From positions 744,001 through 808,000 of the forward strand of contig CAVZPR010000002.1 in the NCBI GenBank assembly GCA_963777285.1: a stretch of DNA of 64,000 nucleotides. The letters are read 5' to 3'. A program made the position numbers and the translations under genes. This DNA comes from JAFARE01 sp963777285. Lineage in GTDB: Bacteria > Chloroflexota > Dormibacteria > Aeolococcales > Aeolococcaceae. Every line of letters starts with the position of its first letter. Position 1 is the first letter of the stretch. Shown piece by piece: positions 26,241-34,778 of the stretch. The notes beneath the pieces are model-generated. The model made no database searches. It was not told the DNA's origin and worked only from the letters and a program-made list of their open reading frames with translations.

Positions 26241-26380
26241 CCCGCTCGCAACGGATCCCGATTTGGGCGACAATAGGAGCGCTTCGCACGACTGGAGGCG
26301 TCCGGCAGCGCTGCCGCCCCACGTTCCAGCGCGCCGCTGCCGCCCGGCCGGTCACGCCGGCTGCTCATGGAGGTGTCGCA

Positions 26381-26635
26381 ATGGCCATGGCGTCCTCCCG
26401 ACGCAATGACCGGGCTCGCCGCCCGGCGCCGAGCGGTGTCGTCATGCGCAACGAGTCGGGTACGCACGAGGTGGAGGTCGCCCGGGCGCTGAACCAGTGG
26501 GCGGTCACCGTCACCTCGCTCAGCGACGGCCGCCTGATCACCCAGGACTTCTTTGCCCGGCGCTGGGAGGCGGTGGCTCGGGCCGAGGACTTCCTCCGTC
26601 TGCTCAACCGTTCGGAGCCGCCGCCCGGCTGGTAG
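26381..26635 (+). CDS. Small conserved-looking hypothetical protein
   Basis: An 84-residue protein with a strong GGAGG 8 nt before ATG 26381, which makes the start convincing. The N terminus is basic (ASSRRNDRARRPA). The remainder (EVARALNQWAVTVTSLSDGR, ITQDFFARRWEAVARAEDFL) looks like a compact alpha/beta fold. I do not recognise the family. It converges on ogt, and the repeat element at 26651-26841 fills the gap. Confidence 0.7.
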   Translation: MAMASSRRNDRARRPAPSGVVMRNESGTHEVEVARALNQWAVTVTSLSDGRLITQDFFARRWEAVARAEDFLRLLNRSEPPPGW

Positions 26636-26650
26636 CGGCGAGCTCGTGTC

Positions 26651-26841
26651 TTGAGGAAGTGAGGGACCTGCCTTCGCCGGTACGCGGTCGGAGCCCCCCT
26701 CCACCCCACGAAATCCACGATTTCGTGGGGACCCCGGAACATGGGGCTCCGCCGCTCGGCACTCGCCTCGAACTCTCGCTCCAATGCGTTCCCTCTCGGC
26801 TCCGTGACGCCCTGCTCAGGCAGGTCCCCCACTTCCTTCAA
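26651..26841. repeat. Inverted-repeat element, copy A (MITE-like, 191 bp)
   Basis: The left end TTGAGGAAGTGAGGGACC (continuing to 26673) and the reverse complement of 26818-26841 match over 23 of 24 positions with one gap. The interior includes a perfect hairpin at 26704-26730. A second copy with roughly 90 percent identity by eye lies at 34767-34988. Both copies sit between convergent genes. The right end supplies the TGA stop of ogt. Confidence 0.85.
26704..26730. terminator. Perfect hairpin inside the repeat element, possible bidirectional terminator
   Basis: CCCCACGAAAT (26704-26714), loop CCACG and ATTTCGTGGGG (26720-26730) form an 11-bp perfect stem between convergent genes. There is no clear U-tract on either side, so intrinsic termination is only a guess. 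Confidence 0.45.
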
Positions 26842-27446
26842 GAACGATCAGTCGCTGGCAGCGCGCCTTCCAGCGTCAGCAGGTAGCTCTTGCGGTCCAG
26901 CCCGCCGCCGTAGCCGCCCAGCGCACCGCCGGTGCGCACCACGCGATGGCACGGCACGATCACCGGGATGGGATTTGCGCCCAGCGCGTTGCCCACGGCG
27001 CGCGCCGCGCGGGGCGTGCCGATGGCCCGCGCCACCTGGCTGTAGCTGAGCACGCCCCCGTAGGGAATCCGCGCCGTGCGCCGCAGCACCAGCCGCCCGA
27101 ACGGCCCGACGAGCGTCCAGTCCAGAGGGATCGAGAAGCGGCGCAGCCGCCCCTCGAAGTAGGCGTCCAGCTCGCGCCGCGCCGGATCGACGCGCCGCGG
27201 CGATCGCAGCACCCGGGGCGAGACCCGGGCCGCAAGCTCGCCGAGCAGGTCGTCCTCCTGGCCGCTGAATCCGACGCTGATCAGCCCGGCGGGTGTGGCG
27301 GCCAGCAGCAGGCTGCCGATGGGGCTGTCCATCACGTCGTAGCCGACGTCGACCAGGTGCTCGGTCTCCGCGCGGCGGTGCAGGCCCTCGAGCGCCCCGG
27401 CCAGGGCGGGCGACGGCCGCCTCGGGGCGGCTGTGCGTGCATTCAT
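26838..27446 (-). CDS. ogt: Methylated-DNA-[protein]-cysteine S-methyltransferase (Ogt type)
   Basis: A 202-residue suicide repair protein that removes alkyl groups from O6-alkylguanine. The acceptor cysteine is in NPIPVIVPCHRVVRTGGALG, and the helix-turn-helix part (IPYGGVLSYSQVARAIGTPR) is present. The N-terminal domain is complete. Its ATG overlaps the stop of the ECF sigma gene (ATGA at 27443-27446), indicating translational coupling. Its TGA lies in the end of the repeat element. Confidence 0.94.
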   Translation of the reverse strand: MNARTAAPRRPSPALAGALEGLHRRAETEHLVDVGYDVMDSPIGSLLLAATPAGLISVGFSGQEDDLLGELAARVSPRVLRSPRRVDPARRELDAYFEGRLRRFSIPLDWTLVGPFGRLVLRRTARIPYGGVLSYSQVARAIGTPRAARAVGNALGANPIPVIVPCHRVVRTGGALGGYGGGLDRKSYLLTLEGALPATDRS

Positions 27447-27928
27447 GCGTTTCTCCTGCGCAACTTGCGCACCGCCTCATGGACGTTGCGCCGCGCGGCG
27501 TCGGGTGATGTCTCCATGAGCCGCGCGATGTCGTCGTACGAGCGGTCCTCGACGAACCGCAGCGCCGCCGCCTGGCGCTGCTTGCGCGGCAGGCGGCGCA
27601 CCTCGTCCCAGAGCCCGTCGTCCCTCTCCGGCGCCGCAGGCGTAGCCGCCTCGATCGCCTCCACCGGCTGCGGGCGCTTGGCTGCCGCCCGCACCGCGTC
27701 GACCACCTTGTGCCGCGCGATGGTGAGCAGCCAGCCGCGCAGGTTGCTCCCGTCGCGCAGCTGCGGGTAGGCGCGCAGCGCAGCCAGGAACGTCTCCTGG
27801 AAGCAGTCGTCGGCCTCCCCGGGGCCGACCCGGGATGTCACGAAGCGGAGCACCGCGCCGGCGTGCTCGTCGACGAGCAGCTGAAAGGGCGGCAGGGCCG
27901 CGGCGCGGGCGGGGCCGGGGGTCCTCAC
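27443..27928 (-). CDS. ECF-type RNA polymerase sigma factor
   Basis: A 161-residue sigma-70 family ECF factor. Region 2 shows DDCFQETFLAALRAYPQL and NLRGWLLTIARHKVVDAVR; region 4 shows LPRKQRQAAALRFVEDRSYDDIARLMETSP, with the helix-turn-helix at the C terminus. The start is GTG. There is no adjacent anti-sigma gene. It overlaps ogt and lies 44 nt downstream of the Grx-PDZ gene, so it may direct the alkylation-repair gene it is coupled to. Confidence 0.9.
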   Translation of the reverse strand: MRTPGPARAAALPPFQLLVDEHAGAVLRFVTSRVGPGEADDCFQETFLAALRAYPQLRDGSNLRGWLLTIARHKVVDAVRAAAKRPQPVEAIEAATPAAPERDDGLWDEVRRLPRKQRQAAALRFVEDRSYDDIARLMETSPDAARRNVHEAVRKLRRRNA

Positions 27929-27972
27929 GACGGGGACAACGCCGCGCCGCGCCGTCGCGTGAGGTGTCGCCG

Positions 27973-28545
27973 TCAGCCCGGCGCCGGCTGCTCGACCGGT
28001 GCAGCCCCCGGGAAGGCCACGGTGGCCTGCAGGGGCGACCCGTCACGCCAGAGGGTCAGCGCCATGGAATCTCCGGGGCGGCGGATTGCGACGGCACGGC
28101 GAAACTGCTCGGCGCCCCCGTCGAGCGTGTAGCCGCCGACGGCGGTGATCACGTCACCGGGCTGGATGCCGGCGGCCTCGGCCGGCGAACCCTCGCGCAC
28201 GGATCCGACCTCGACCCCGTAGGTCGCGGGCAGACGTTTGGCGGCGGCGATCTCGGCGGTGACGCCGCGGACCGCGGCACCGAACGCCACGGACGGCTCG
28301 GCGGACTCGTCGCGGGGCAGGAAGCGGGCCAGCTGCACCGGGTCGTGGCCGACGAGCAGCCGCTCGCCGACCTGCACCACCGGCGTCGTCACCCTGCCCA
28401 GGCGGCCGAACAGGATTGCGGTGGCCGAGGGATCGGCCAGGACGTCCCGCTTGGTGTAGTGGACCCCCTTCTGGTCGAGGTAGCGCAGCGTTGCCTCCGA
28501 AGCCGGGTCTCCGGGCTTCACGTAGACGGTGATCGTCTCGGCCAT
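27973..28545 (-). CDS. Glutaredoxin-like domain fused to a PDZ domain, redox cysteines absent
   Basis: A 190-residue protein. Residues 1-77 have the glutaredoxin/NrdH layout (TITVYVKPGDPASEATLRYL, the cis-Pro motif VTTPVVQVGERLLVGHD), but the CxxC position reads PGDPAS, so neither catalytic Cys is present. Residues 95-185 are a PDZ domain (VREGSPAEAAGIQPGDVITA, GGYTLDGGAEQFRRAV). There is no signal peptide or membrane helix, so it is cytoplasmic. ATG 28545 lies 5 nt after the helicase stop. A scaffold or binding role is more likely than a redox reaction. Confidence 0.85.
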   Translation of the reverse strand: MAETITVYVKPGDPASEATLRYLDQKGVHYTKRDVLADPSATAILFGRLGRVTTPVVQVGERLLVGHDPVQLARFLPRDESAEPSVAFGAAVRGVTAEIAAAKRLPATYGVEVGSVREGSPAEAAGIQPGDVITAVGGYTLDGGAEQFRRAVAIRRPGDSMALTLWRDGSPLQATVAFPGAAPVEQPAPG

Positions 28546-28550
28546 CGGGT

Positions 28551-31085
28551 TCAGGAGGTCTCGGCCGCGCCGGGGTCGCCGGCCGGCGGGAGCGCGGGCG
28601 GCGGCGCCACCGTGCCACCGCTGACGGCCTCGCCCGGGAGCACCACGGGACGGCCCGCACCCTCGCCTCCGGCCGGTCCGCGCCCGCGCCGCCGGCGCCG
28701 GCGGCGGCGGCGGCCGGTGCGGTCGCCCTGGGGCGCGCCGCCGGCCTGCTCGTCCGGAGCTCCCGGCACGGCCTGGGTCGGGGCAGCGGAGGCGGCCGGC
28801 GTCGGGCGCGGCCCGCCACGACGGCCGCGGCGCCGTCTGCGGCGGCGCCGGCCCGGCTCGGCGCCGGTGCCCTCGCCCGCGGCCTCTCCGGCGTCGCCGG
28901 GAGCGCGCTGAGGCCGCCGATGCCCCGGCGGGGCCACCAGCTCCATGGCGCTGAGCCACCCTCCGGTGCTGCGGGACGCCTCCACGAGCTGCCCGTACAT
29001 CGACTCCTCGCCGCTGCGCAGCGTCGCGCTGTCGCCGATGCAGGCGACGAGCCTTTTGGCACGCGAGATGGCGACGTTCAGACGGTTGGGCACGCGCAGG
29101 AAGCCGATGCGGCCGCGCTCGTTGGAGCGCACCAGCGAGATGACCACGATGTCCTCCTCGCGGCCCTCGAAGGAGTCGACCGTGTCGATCTTCACGGAGC
29201 GCTTGAAGCGGCGGCGCCCGAGCGCCTGGCGCAGCCGCTCCACCTGCTCGGCGTACATGGCGATCACCGCCATGCTCAGGTTGCGCGGGCAGCGCTCGTC
29301 GAGCAGGCGCACCACCTGCGCCGCCACGCGCACCTCCGCCTCGTTGCGCAGCGCCCCGCCCGGACCGCGCCGCTCCCGGCCGCCGCGCATGCCCTCCGTG
29401 TCGACGAAGTGCAGCGAGACGGGGAAGGGCTTGCGCGTGACGTAGTCGTACGCGCGCACCTCGGGAGCGTCTTCGAGCTGTCCGTCGTAGGAAGCGGCGG
29501 ACACGTACGCCGCGATGTCCGGGTGCATGCGGTGCTGGATGGTGAGCAGGCAGCGCGCTTCCTCGGGAAGCCCGCCGTCCCAGCACTGCTCGAACAGGCT
29601 GCGGTTGACCAGGTCCTCGAGGCCGGGATCGCTCTCGACGATGCCATACAGCGCGTCGTCTTCGACCGGCGGCAGCTGCTTGTGATCGCCGACCAGCGCG
29701 AGCCCGCGGCCCAAGCGCAGCGCCGGCAGCGCCTCGTCGGCGCGCGCCTTGTTGGCCTCGTCGAGGACGACGATGTCGAAGTTCATGTCGGTGATCGCGG
29801 ACGTCGCGGCGGTGGCGCACGTGGCGAAATAGCAGTTGGCCTCGAGCAGGCGTGGATCATCCTCGTCGTCGCAGCGGAAGCGCTCGACCGCCGGGTGCAC
29901 GCGCTCGGCGCGGGCCACGCGCACGGCGCGCATTCCGGGCGTGCCGGCGAGCCGCTCGAGCGCGTTGTCGACGGCCAGGTTGGAGTGCGACGTGACCAGG
30001 ATGCGCTCCTCCGGGTTGCGCGCCAGGCGCCGTTTGATCGCCTCCACGATCACCGTCGTCTTGCCGGTTCCGGGCGGCCCCTGGATGAACACAGCCTGCC
30101 CCGCGGCGAGGTCCCCGAGCAGCGCCACGGCGCGGTCCTGCGGCGGGTTGGCGATCATGCCCTCCGTCAGCCACCGCCCGTCCTCGCCAGCGCTGCGGTC
30201 TGCCGGTGCCACGATAGTGACAGGACTGACCAAAAGTTGAGCGAGGAGGCCGACGCCGAAGTCGCGCGTGGCGATGGCGGCCAGCACGGATCGCTTGGCC
30301 TGGTACAGCGCCTTGTTGAACGACGGTGTGATCGTGCCCACGGTGCCGGCGTGCTCGAAGGTGCGGCACACCACCTCGACGATGTGGCGGCCGTGGTCGA
30401 TGCGGGACACGCGACCCACGAAATTGGGCTCGTCCTCCGGCTCCACCAGCACCGCCGCGTCGGCGGTCAGATTGATGGACTCGGTGTCGGGCACGGTGAA
30501 CTCGACCTTCCCTAGCTCGGGCTGCTTCCAGTCCGCCTCGGTGAACTCGCGCCCGCACGACGGGCAGCGCTCGTGCGTGTCCGGACGCCACAGCGCGCGG
30601 CAGTTGCGGCAGCGCCAGTACTCGCGCGCGCCGACGAAGTGCGTCCGCTGTGTTTGCGCGCGCTGCTTTTCCGCGCGCTCCAGGCTCTCGACCAGCTTCA
30701 GCGTCGCGTAGAGCTGTTCCGACTTCGCGGCCTTCTGTGTCGCGATGCGCCAGTCCAGGAGGCGGAACGTGTCGCTGACGACGCCGTTGGCCGCGGTGAC
30801 CACCGGCTCGCGTGTCGTGATGGTCAGCAGCTTGGCCCCCTCGGGGTGCGACACGGTGGGGCGTATGGACACCACGCGCAGGCCGAGGTGGTCGCGCGCG
30901 CCGTCGGGTCCCGGCTGGGGCACGCACTGCAGCGAGAGGTCCGGGAGGTCGAGACGCAGCTGCGGCGGGTCCTCCTCGCCGAAGGACACGCTCACGTGGC
31001 CGACCTCGCTGACGCGCTCGGCGAACACGGCGCGCGGGTCGGCACCCGGGTGCGAACCGTTGGCCCACGCGTCGAGGACGGCCAT
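28551..31085 (-). CDS. Superfamily 1 DNA2/UPF1-like helicase with zinc ribbon and Arg-rich tail
   Basis: An 844-residue helicase. An N-terminal domain is followed by a zinc ribbon (WRCRNCRALW, RCPSCGREF, about residues 159-178), Walker A IQGPPGTGKTT (near 340), Walker B VVLDEANKA (DEAN), the motif QHRMHPDIAAYVS, and motifs V-VI (DTVDSFEGREEDIVVISLVRSN, RLNVAISRAKRLVACIGD). The final 100 residues are low-complexity with two pure arginine runs, probably binding nucleic acid. ATG 31085 or GTG 31106 could start it. It is the first gene of the leftward set ending with ogt. Confidence 0.88.
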   Translation of the reverse strand: MAVLDAWANGSHPGADPRAVFAERVSEVGHVSVSFGEEDPPQLRLDLPDLSLQCVPQPGPDGARDHLGLRVVSIRPTVSHPEGAKLLTITTREPVVTAANGVVSDTFRLLDWRIATQKAAKSEQLYATLKLVESLERAEKQRAQTQRTHFVGAREYWRCRNCRALWRPDTHERCPSCGREFTEADWKQPELGKVEFTVPDTESINLTADAAVLVEPEDEPNFVGRVSRIDHGRHIVEVVCRTFEHAGTVGTITPSFNKALYQAKRSVLAAIATRDFGVGLLAQLLVSPVTIVAPADRSAGEDGRWLTEGMIANPPQDRAVALLGDLAAGQAVFIQGPPGTGKTTVIVEAIKRRLARNPEERILVTSHSNLAVDNALERLAGTPGMRAVRVARAERVHPAVERFRCDDEDDPRLLEANCYFATCATAATSAITDMNFDIVVLDEANKARADEALPALRLGRGLALVGDHKQLPPVEDDALYGIVESDPGLEDLVNRSLFEQCWDGGLPEEARCLLTIQHRMHPDIAAYVSAASYDGQLEDAPEVRAYDYVTRKPFPVSLHFVDTEGMRGGRERRGPGGALRNEAEVRVAAQVVRLLDERCPRNLSMAVIAMYAEQVERLRQALGRRRFKRSVKIDTVDSFEGREEDIVVISLVRSNERGRIGFLRVPNRLNVAISRAKRLVACIGDSATLRSGEESMYGQLVEASRSTGGWLSAMELVAPPGHRRPQRAPGDAGEAAGEGTGAEPGRRRRRRRRGRRGGPRPTPAASAAPTQAVPGAPDEQAGGAPQGDRTGRRRRRRRRRGRGPAGGEGAGRPVVLPGEAVSGGTVAPPPALPPAGDPGAAETS

Positions 31086-31363
31086 AGCGTCGCCATCGTC
31101 AGGCACGATGAGATGCAGACGATCGAGCGCGAGGTCAGGAGCTATCAGCGGACGAACAACCTCGACAGCCGGACAGGTACAGCCGGCACGAACACCGATT
31201 TCGGGAACTCTCGGGCGGCTCTTCGTGCGCGCGGGGCGGCTGCTTGCCGTCGACCGCGGCGCCGCCCGAAGGCTCCCGCCTACCGTGACTATATCCCATT
31301 CGGCGTTCTCTGCAATAGAGGCGGCGGCTACCGTGTACTGCGCGCCGCGACTAGGATTGGCTC
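31086..31363. other. Divergent intergenic region
   Basis: 278 nt between the helicase start and the next rightward gene. It is less GC-rich near 31285-31330 (GACTATATCCCATTC), where a promoter could lie. No gene, repeat or RNA is recognised in it. Confidence 0.4.
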
Positions 31364-31801
31364 GTGGGCGACGAATCCTCTGGGGTTGACCTGAGCGCAG
31401 CGCATGCCGCGCTCGACCAGCTCAAAGCGCAGCTGTGCCGCTGTCAGCACCAGGGCACGTGCCTCGCCTGCCGCGGTTTCGAGGTCATCCGCCAGCAGCT
31501 GCAGGTGGTGGCGGCGGCGGCGACGCAGCCGGTGCTGATGCAGGTGGCACAGGAGGTCGCGATCAAGGACCTGATGACCCAGCTCGGCGGACTCCAGGAG
31601 AAGCTTGCGGAGGATCCGCAGCTGCAGGAGCTGATGGCTCGCTTCATGGAACGTGTGCAGGACGATCTCGGCGGCGCCGAGAACCTGCAGCGGATGCTGG
31701 GCGGGCTGTTCGGCGGTGAGGTGCCGGGCTCCGGCGACGACCGCGAGATTCCTCCGGACGACCGGCCGCCGCGTCCGGCTCCGAAGCGGCCCGAGACCTG
31801 A
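31364..31801 (+). CDS. Cys-cluster hypothetical protein
   Basis: A 145-residue protein of unrecognised family. Cys25, Cys27, Cys33 and Cys36 form a compact CxCx5CxxC cluster (LCRCQHQGTCLACRGFE), which could bind zinc or an Fe-S cluster. It is followed by long helices (GFEVIRQQLQVVAAAATQPV, KDLMTQLGGLQEKLAEDP) and a Pro/Asp-rich tail. GTG 31364 is the start. The CoA-lyase gene starts 16 nt downstream on the same strand, so the two may be co-transcribed. Confidence 0.65.
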   Translation: MGDESSGVDLSAAHAALDQLKAQLCRCQHQGTCLACRGFEVIRQQLQVVAAAATQPVLMQVAQEVAIKDLMTQLGGLQEKLAEDPQLQELMARFMERVQDDLGGAENLQRMLGGLFGGEVPGSGDDREIPPDDRPPRPAPKRPET

Positions 31802-31817
31802 CCGGGGCGTAGGATCC

Positions 31818-32762
31818 GTGCCCGCCCGCCTGCGCCGTTCGGTTCTTGCCGTACCTGGCAGCAACCCGCGGATGATGGAGAAGGCCGCGAGCAGCGCAGC
31901 CGACGAGGTCTTCCTCGACCTGGAGGATGCCTGCGCGCCCCTGGAGAAGCCCGCGGCGCGGGCCAAGGTGGTGGAGGCGCTGCGCGCCCACGACTGGGGC
32001 GGCAAGACGCGGGTGGTGCGCATCAACCAGGTCACCAGCGAGTTCGCCTTCGACGACCTGCGCGACGTGGTCGGCCAGGCCGGGGACGCGCTCGACTGCA
32101 TCATGGTGCCCAAGGTGCGCAACGCCGGCGACGTCGCCTTCGTCGACCGGGCGCTGCTGCAGCTGGAGCTCACGCACGGGCTCGAGGTGGGCCGCATCGG
32201 CATCGAGGCGCAGGTGGAGGACGCGGAGGGCCTCATGCGCGCCGAGGAGATCGCGTTCGCCAGCGACCGCCTGGAGACGATCACCTACGGGCCGGCCGAC
32301 TTCTCCGCGTCGATGCAGCTGCCCTCGCTCACCGTGGCCAACGACTACGACTACCCGGGCGACATCTTTCACTACGTGCTCTTCAAGCTGGCCGTGGCCG
32401 CGCGCGCCGCGGGCATCCAGGTGATCGACGGTCCCTACCTGCTCATCAGAGACGTCGAGGGATTCCGCGCCGCGGCGTCGCGCGCGGCGGCGCTGGGCTA
32501 CGACGGGAAGTGGGTGCTGCACCCGGGGCAGATCGAGCCGGCCAACGAGGTGTTCACGCCGTCACAGGCTGACTTCGACAAGGCTGCGCGGATCCTCGAC
32601 GCGTACCGCCACGCCACCGAGGTGGAGCGCAAGGGCGCGGTGATGATGGGCGACGAGATGATCGACGAGGCGTCGCGCAAGATGGCCCAGCAGTTCTATT
32701 CGCGTGGCGTCGCCGCCGGGCTCACCCCGTCAGCCCAAGCCGAGGAGTCGCAGGCGAGCTGA
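31818..32762 (+). CDS. HpcH/HpaI-CitE family CoA-ester lyase (malyl-CoA/beta-methylmalyl-CoA lyase-like)
   Basis: A 314-residue TIM-barrel lyase that cleaves or forms malyl-CoA-type thioesters. Visible motifs are RRSVLAVPGSNPRMMEKA (CoA-phosphate site), DEVFLDLEDACAP (metal/active-site Glu-Asp), GIEAQVEDAEG and ETITYGPADFSASM. GTG 31818 is chosen at the barrel's first strand. The end overlaps the convergent methyltransferase gene by 41 nt. With the acyl-CoA dehydrogenase and MaoC genes nearby it resembles mycobacterial CitE-MaoC-FadE sets for leucine or C4-C5 diacid CoA metabolism. Confidence 0.88.
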   Translation: MPARLRRSVLAVPGSNPRMMEKAASSAADEVFLDLEDACAPLEKPAARAKVVEALRAHDWGGKTRVVRINQVTSEFAFDDLRDVVGQAGDALDCIMVPKVRNAGDVAFVDRALLQLELTHGLEVGRIGIEAQVEDAEGLMRAEEIAFASDRLETITYGPADFSASMQLPSLTVANDYDYPGDIFHYVLFKLAVAARAAGIQVIDGPYLLIRDVEGFRAAASRAAALGYDGKWVLHPGQIEPANEVFTPSQADFDKAARILDAYRHATEVERKGAVMMGDEMIDEASRKMAQQFYSRGVAAGLTPSAQAEESQAS

Positions 32763-33546
32763 CGGCAACGAGGCGGTGCGGCGGCCGCACCGGGTGCTCC
32801 AGCGGATCCGCACCGGTCGCGGCGAAGACGGCGCAGCGCTCCGTCGCCATGCGCACGGCGCGCGGGTCGACGTCGGCGCCGATGAAGTCGCAACCGCGGC
32901 GCAGGGCCGCGACCGCGGACGACCCGCTGCCGCAGAAGGGGTCGCACACGACGAAGCCGGGCTCGGCGCTGGCGTCGAGCATCCGCTCGAAGAGCGCCAC
33001 CGGCTTCTGGGTGGGATAGGCGGCGCGGTGCAGCCTGGGGATCGTCCACACGTCCGTGAGGTCGCGTCGCGTCAGCTTGCGGCGACCTTTGGTGGCGAAC
33101 ACGATGTGCTCGTGGCGGCGCCGGAAGTAGTGCCCCATGCCCAGGTGGACCTTGTCCCACACGATGACGCACTTCACGGCGAAGAACTCCCGCACCAGCG
33201 CGCCCATCGACAGCAGCGAGTAGCTGTCGAACATGATGTACACGTGACGCGCCTCGCGCAGCACGCGGTGGCACTCCGCGAGGAAGACGCGAAAGGTGTC
33301 CGGGTCGTCCGAGAACTCGGTGAACCAGCGGCCGTTCTCCGGCTTTCCGTAGTGGCCCACGATGCGGCCGTGCCCGAAGCGCATGTGCTCGTTCATGCCC
33401 GAATAGGCGGGATCGGTGGTGATGACGTCGACGGAGCCGGCGGGCAGCGACCGCAGGAAGGCGATGCAGTCGGCGACGCGGATGTCGCACCCCGACGCAC
33501 CCGCCGGCGCCGCAGCCAGGGCGTCGGTCATGCCGCGCGCTGCCAT
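32722..33546 (-). CDS. Orphan DNA methyltransferase 1 (N4/N6, beta-class)
   Basis: A 274-residue amino-methyltransferase. Catalytic motif IV is ITTDPAYSGM, near the N terminus, and SAM motif I is VVCDPFCGSGSSAVAAL, near the C terminus; IV before I defines the beta class. PTQKPVALFERML lies between. DPAY rather than DPPY is a variant. No restriction endonuclease or specificity gene is adjacent, so it is likely an orphan epigenetic or phage-type methylase. ATG 33546 is the start; 33528 is a second in-frame ATG. Confidence 0.9.
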   Translation of the reverse strand: MAARGMTDALAAAPAGASGCDIRVADCIAFLRSLPAGSVDVITTDPAYSGMNEHMRFGHGRIVGHYGKPENGRWFTEFSDDPDTFRVFLAECHRVLREARHVYIMFDSYSLLSMGALVREFFAVKCVIVWDKVHLGMGHYFRRRHEHIVFATKGRRKLTRRDLTDVWTIPRLHRAAYPTQKPVALFERMLDASAEPGFVVCDPFCGSGSSAVAALRRGCDFIGADVDPRAVRMATERCAVFAATGADPLEHPVRPPHRLVAVSSPATPRLGLTG

Positions 33547-33614
33547 GACCGATCCGGCATGGCCGAACTGTAGCAGCAGCCAACCGAGCGCGCGGGTTTG
33601 AGTACACTCCGGAC

Positions 33615-34778
33615 GTGGCGCTGGACATGACCACGGAACAGCGCGAGATCGTCGGCATGGTCCGGGATTTCGTGGAGCGGGAGATCATCCCCGTGGCCCA
33701 TGCGCTCGACCACGACGACACGTATCCAGAGGACATCGTGGCGCACATGAAGGAGCTCGGCTTCTTCGGCTTCGCCATTCCCGAGGCCTACGGCGGCGCC
33801 GGGCTCGACTACGCGACGTACGCCATGGTGTGCGAGGAGATCGCGCGGGGATGGATGTCGATCACCGGCATCATCAACACGCACTTCATCGTTTCCTTCC
33901 TCATCGAGAAGTACGGCACCGACGAGCAGAAGCAGCGCTTCCTGTCCAAGATGGCCACGGGGGAGCAGCACGGCGCCTTCTCCATGAGCGAGCCGAACTG
34001 CGGCTCCGACGTGCAGGCGATCCAGACGCGAGCCATCCGGGACGACGGCGAGTACGTCATCAACGGCACCAAGATGTGGGCCACCAACGGCGAGCACTCC
34101 ACCGTGGTTGCGACGCTGGTGAAGACCGACCCGGACGCGTCGCCGCCGTATCGCGGCATGTCGTGCATCCTCGCGGAGAAGCAGTATCCCGGCTTCACCG
34201 CGTCGAAGCACATCGAGAAGCTCGGGTACAAGGGCGTGGAGACCACGGAGCTGGTGTTCGACAACAACCGCCAGCCCGCCGCCAACCTGCTGGGCGGGGC
34301 CGAGGGCCAGGGCTTCAAGCAGATGATGGCGGCGATCGAGGTCGGACGCGTCAACGTGGCCGCGCGCGGCGTCGGCGTGGCCCAGCGCGCGTTCGAGCTG
34401 GCGATCGACTACGCGCAGCAGCGTCAGGCCTTCGGCGTGCCCATCGCGCAGCACGAGGCGATCCAGTTCAAGCTCGCCGACATGGCGACGAAGATCGAAG
34501 CCGCCCGTCTGCTCACCAACTTCGCCGCGCGCAAGAAGGACGCCGGCGAGCGCGCCGACGTCGAGTGCGGCATGGCGAAGCTGTTCGCCACCGAGATGTG
34601 CTTCGAGGTGGTGAGCGACGCGCTGCGCGTGCACGGCGGATATGGCTTCTCCAAGGAGTACGTCGTCGAGCAGCTGTACCGCGACGCGCCGCTGCTGATC
34701 ATCGGCGAGGGCACGAGCGAGATCCAGCGGCTGATCATCGCCAAGGGCCTGCTGGAGCGCTACAAGACCAGCAGCTGA
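33615..34778 (+). CDS. Acyl-CoA dehydrogenase
   Basis: A 387-residue FAD enzyme oxidising acyl-CoA to enoyl-CoA. FAD and substrate motifs are GAFSMSEPNCGSDVQAIQTR, WATNGEHSTV, DALRVHGGYGFSKEY and the catalytic base in LLIIGEGTSEIQRLI. It is full length. The 3' end (YKTSS) is encoded by the first bases of repeat copy B. It is probably a short or branched-chain enzyme in the same pathway as the CoA lyase and MaoC genes. Confidence 0.94.
   Translation: MALDMTTEQREIVGMVRDFVEREIIPVAHALDHDDTYPEDIVAHMKELGFFGFAIPEAYGGAGLDYATYAMVCEEIARGWMSITGIINTHFIVSFLIEKYGTDEQKQRFLSKMATGEQHGAFSMSEPNCGSDVQAIQTRAIRDDGEYVINGTKMWATNGEHSTVVATLVKTDPDASPPYRGMSCILAEKQYPGFTASKHIEKLGYKGVETTELVFDNNRQPAANLLGGAEGQGFKQMMAAIEVGRVNVAARGVGVAQRAFELAIDYAQQRQAFGVPIAQHEAIQFKLADMATKIEAARLLTNFAARKKDAGERADVECGMAKLFATEMCFEVVSDALRVHGGYGFSKEYVVEQLYRDAPLLIIGEGTSEIQRLIIAKGLLERYKTSS

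Noticed and set aside
22421..26635. Long rightward open frames (22421-24043, 24050-26635)
   Set aside because: Antisense shadows of the GGDEF/EAL gene on high-GC DNA; only the DUF72 and 84-residue genes are supported there.
26641..26890. Small frames inside the repeat copies encoding similar peptides (GTPEHGAPPLGTRLE)
   Set aside because: The frames shift between copies and lack ribosome-binding sites; the similarity reflects the DNA repeat.
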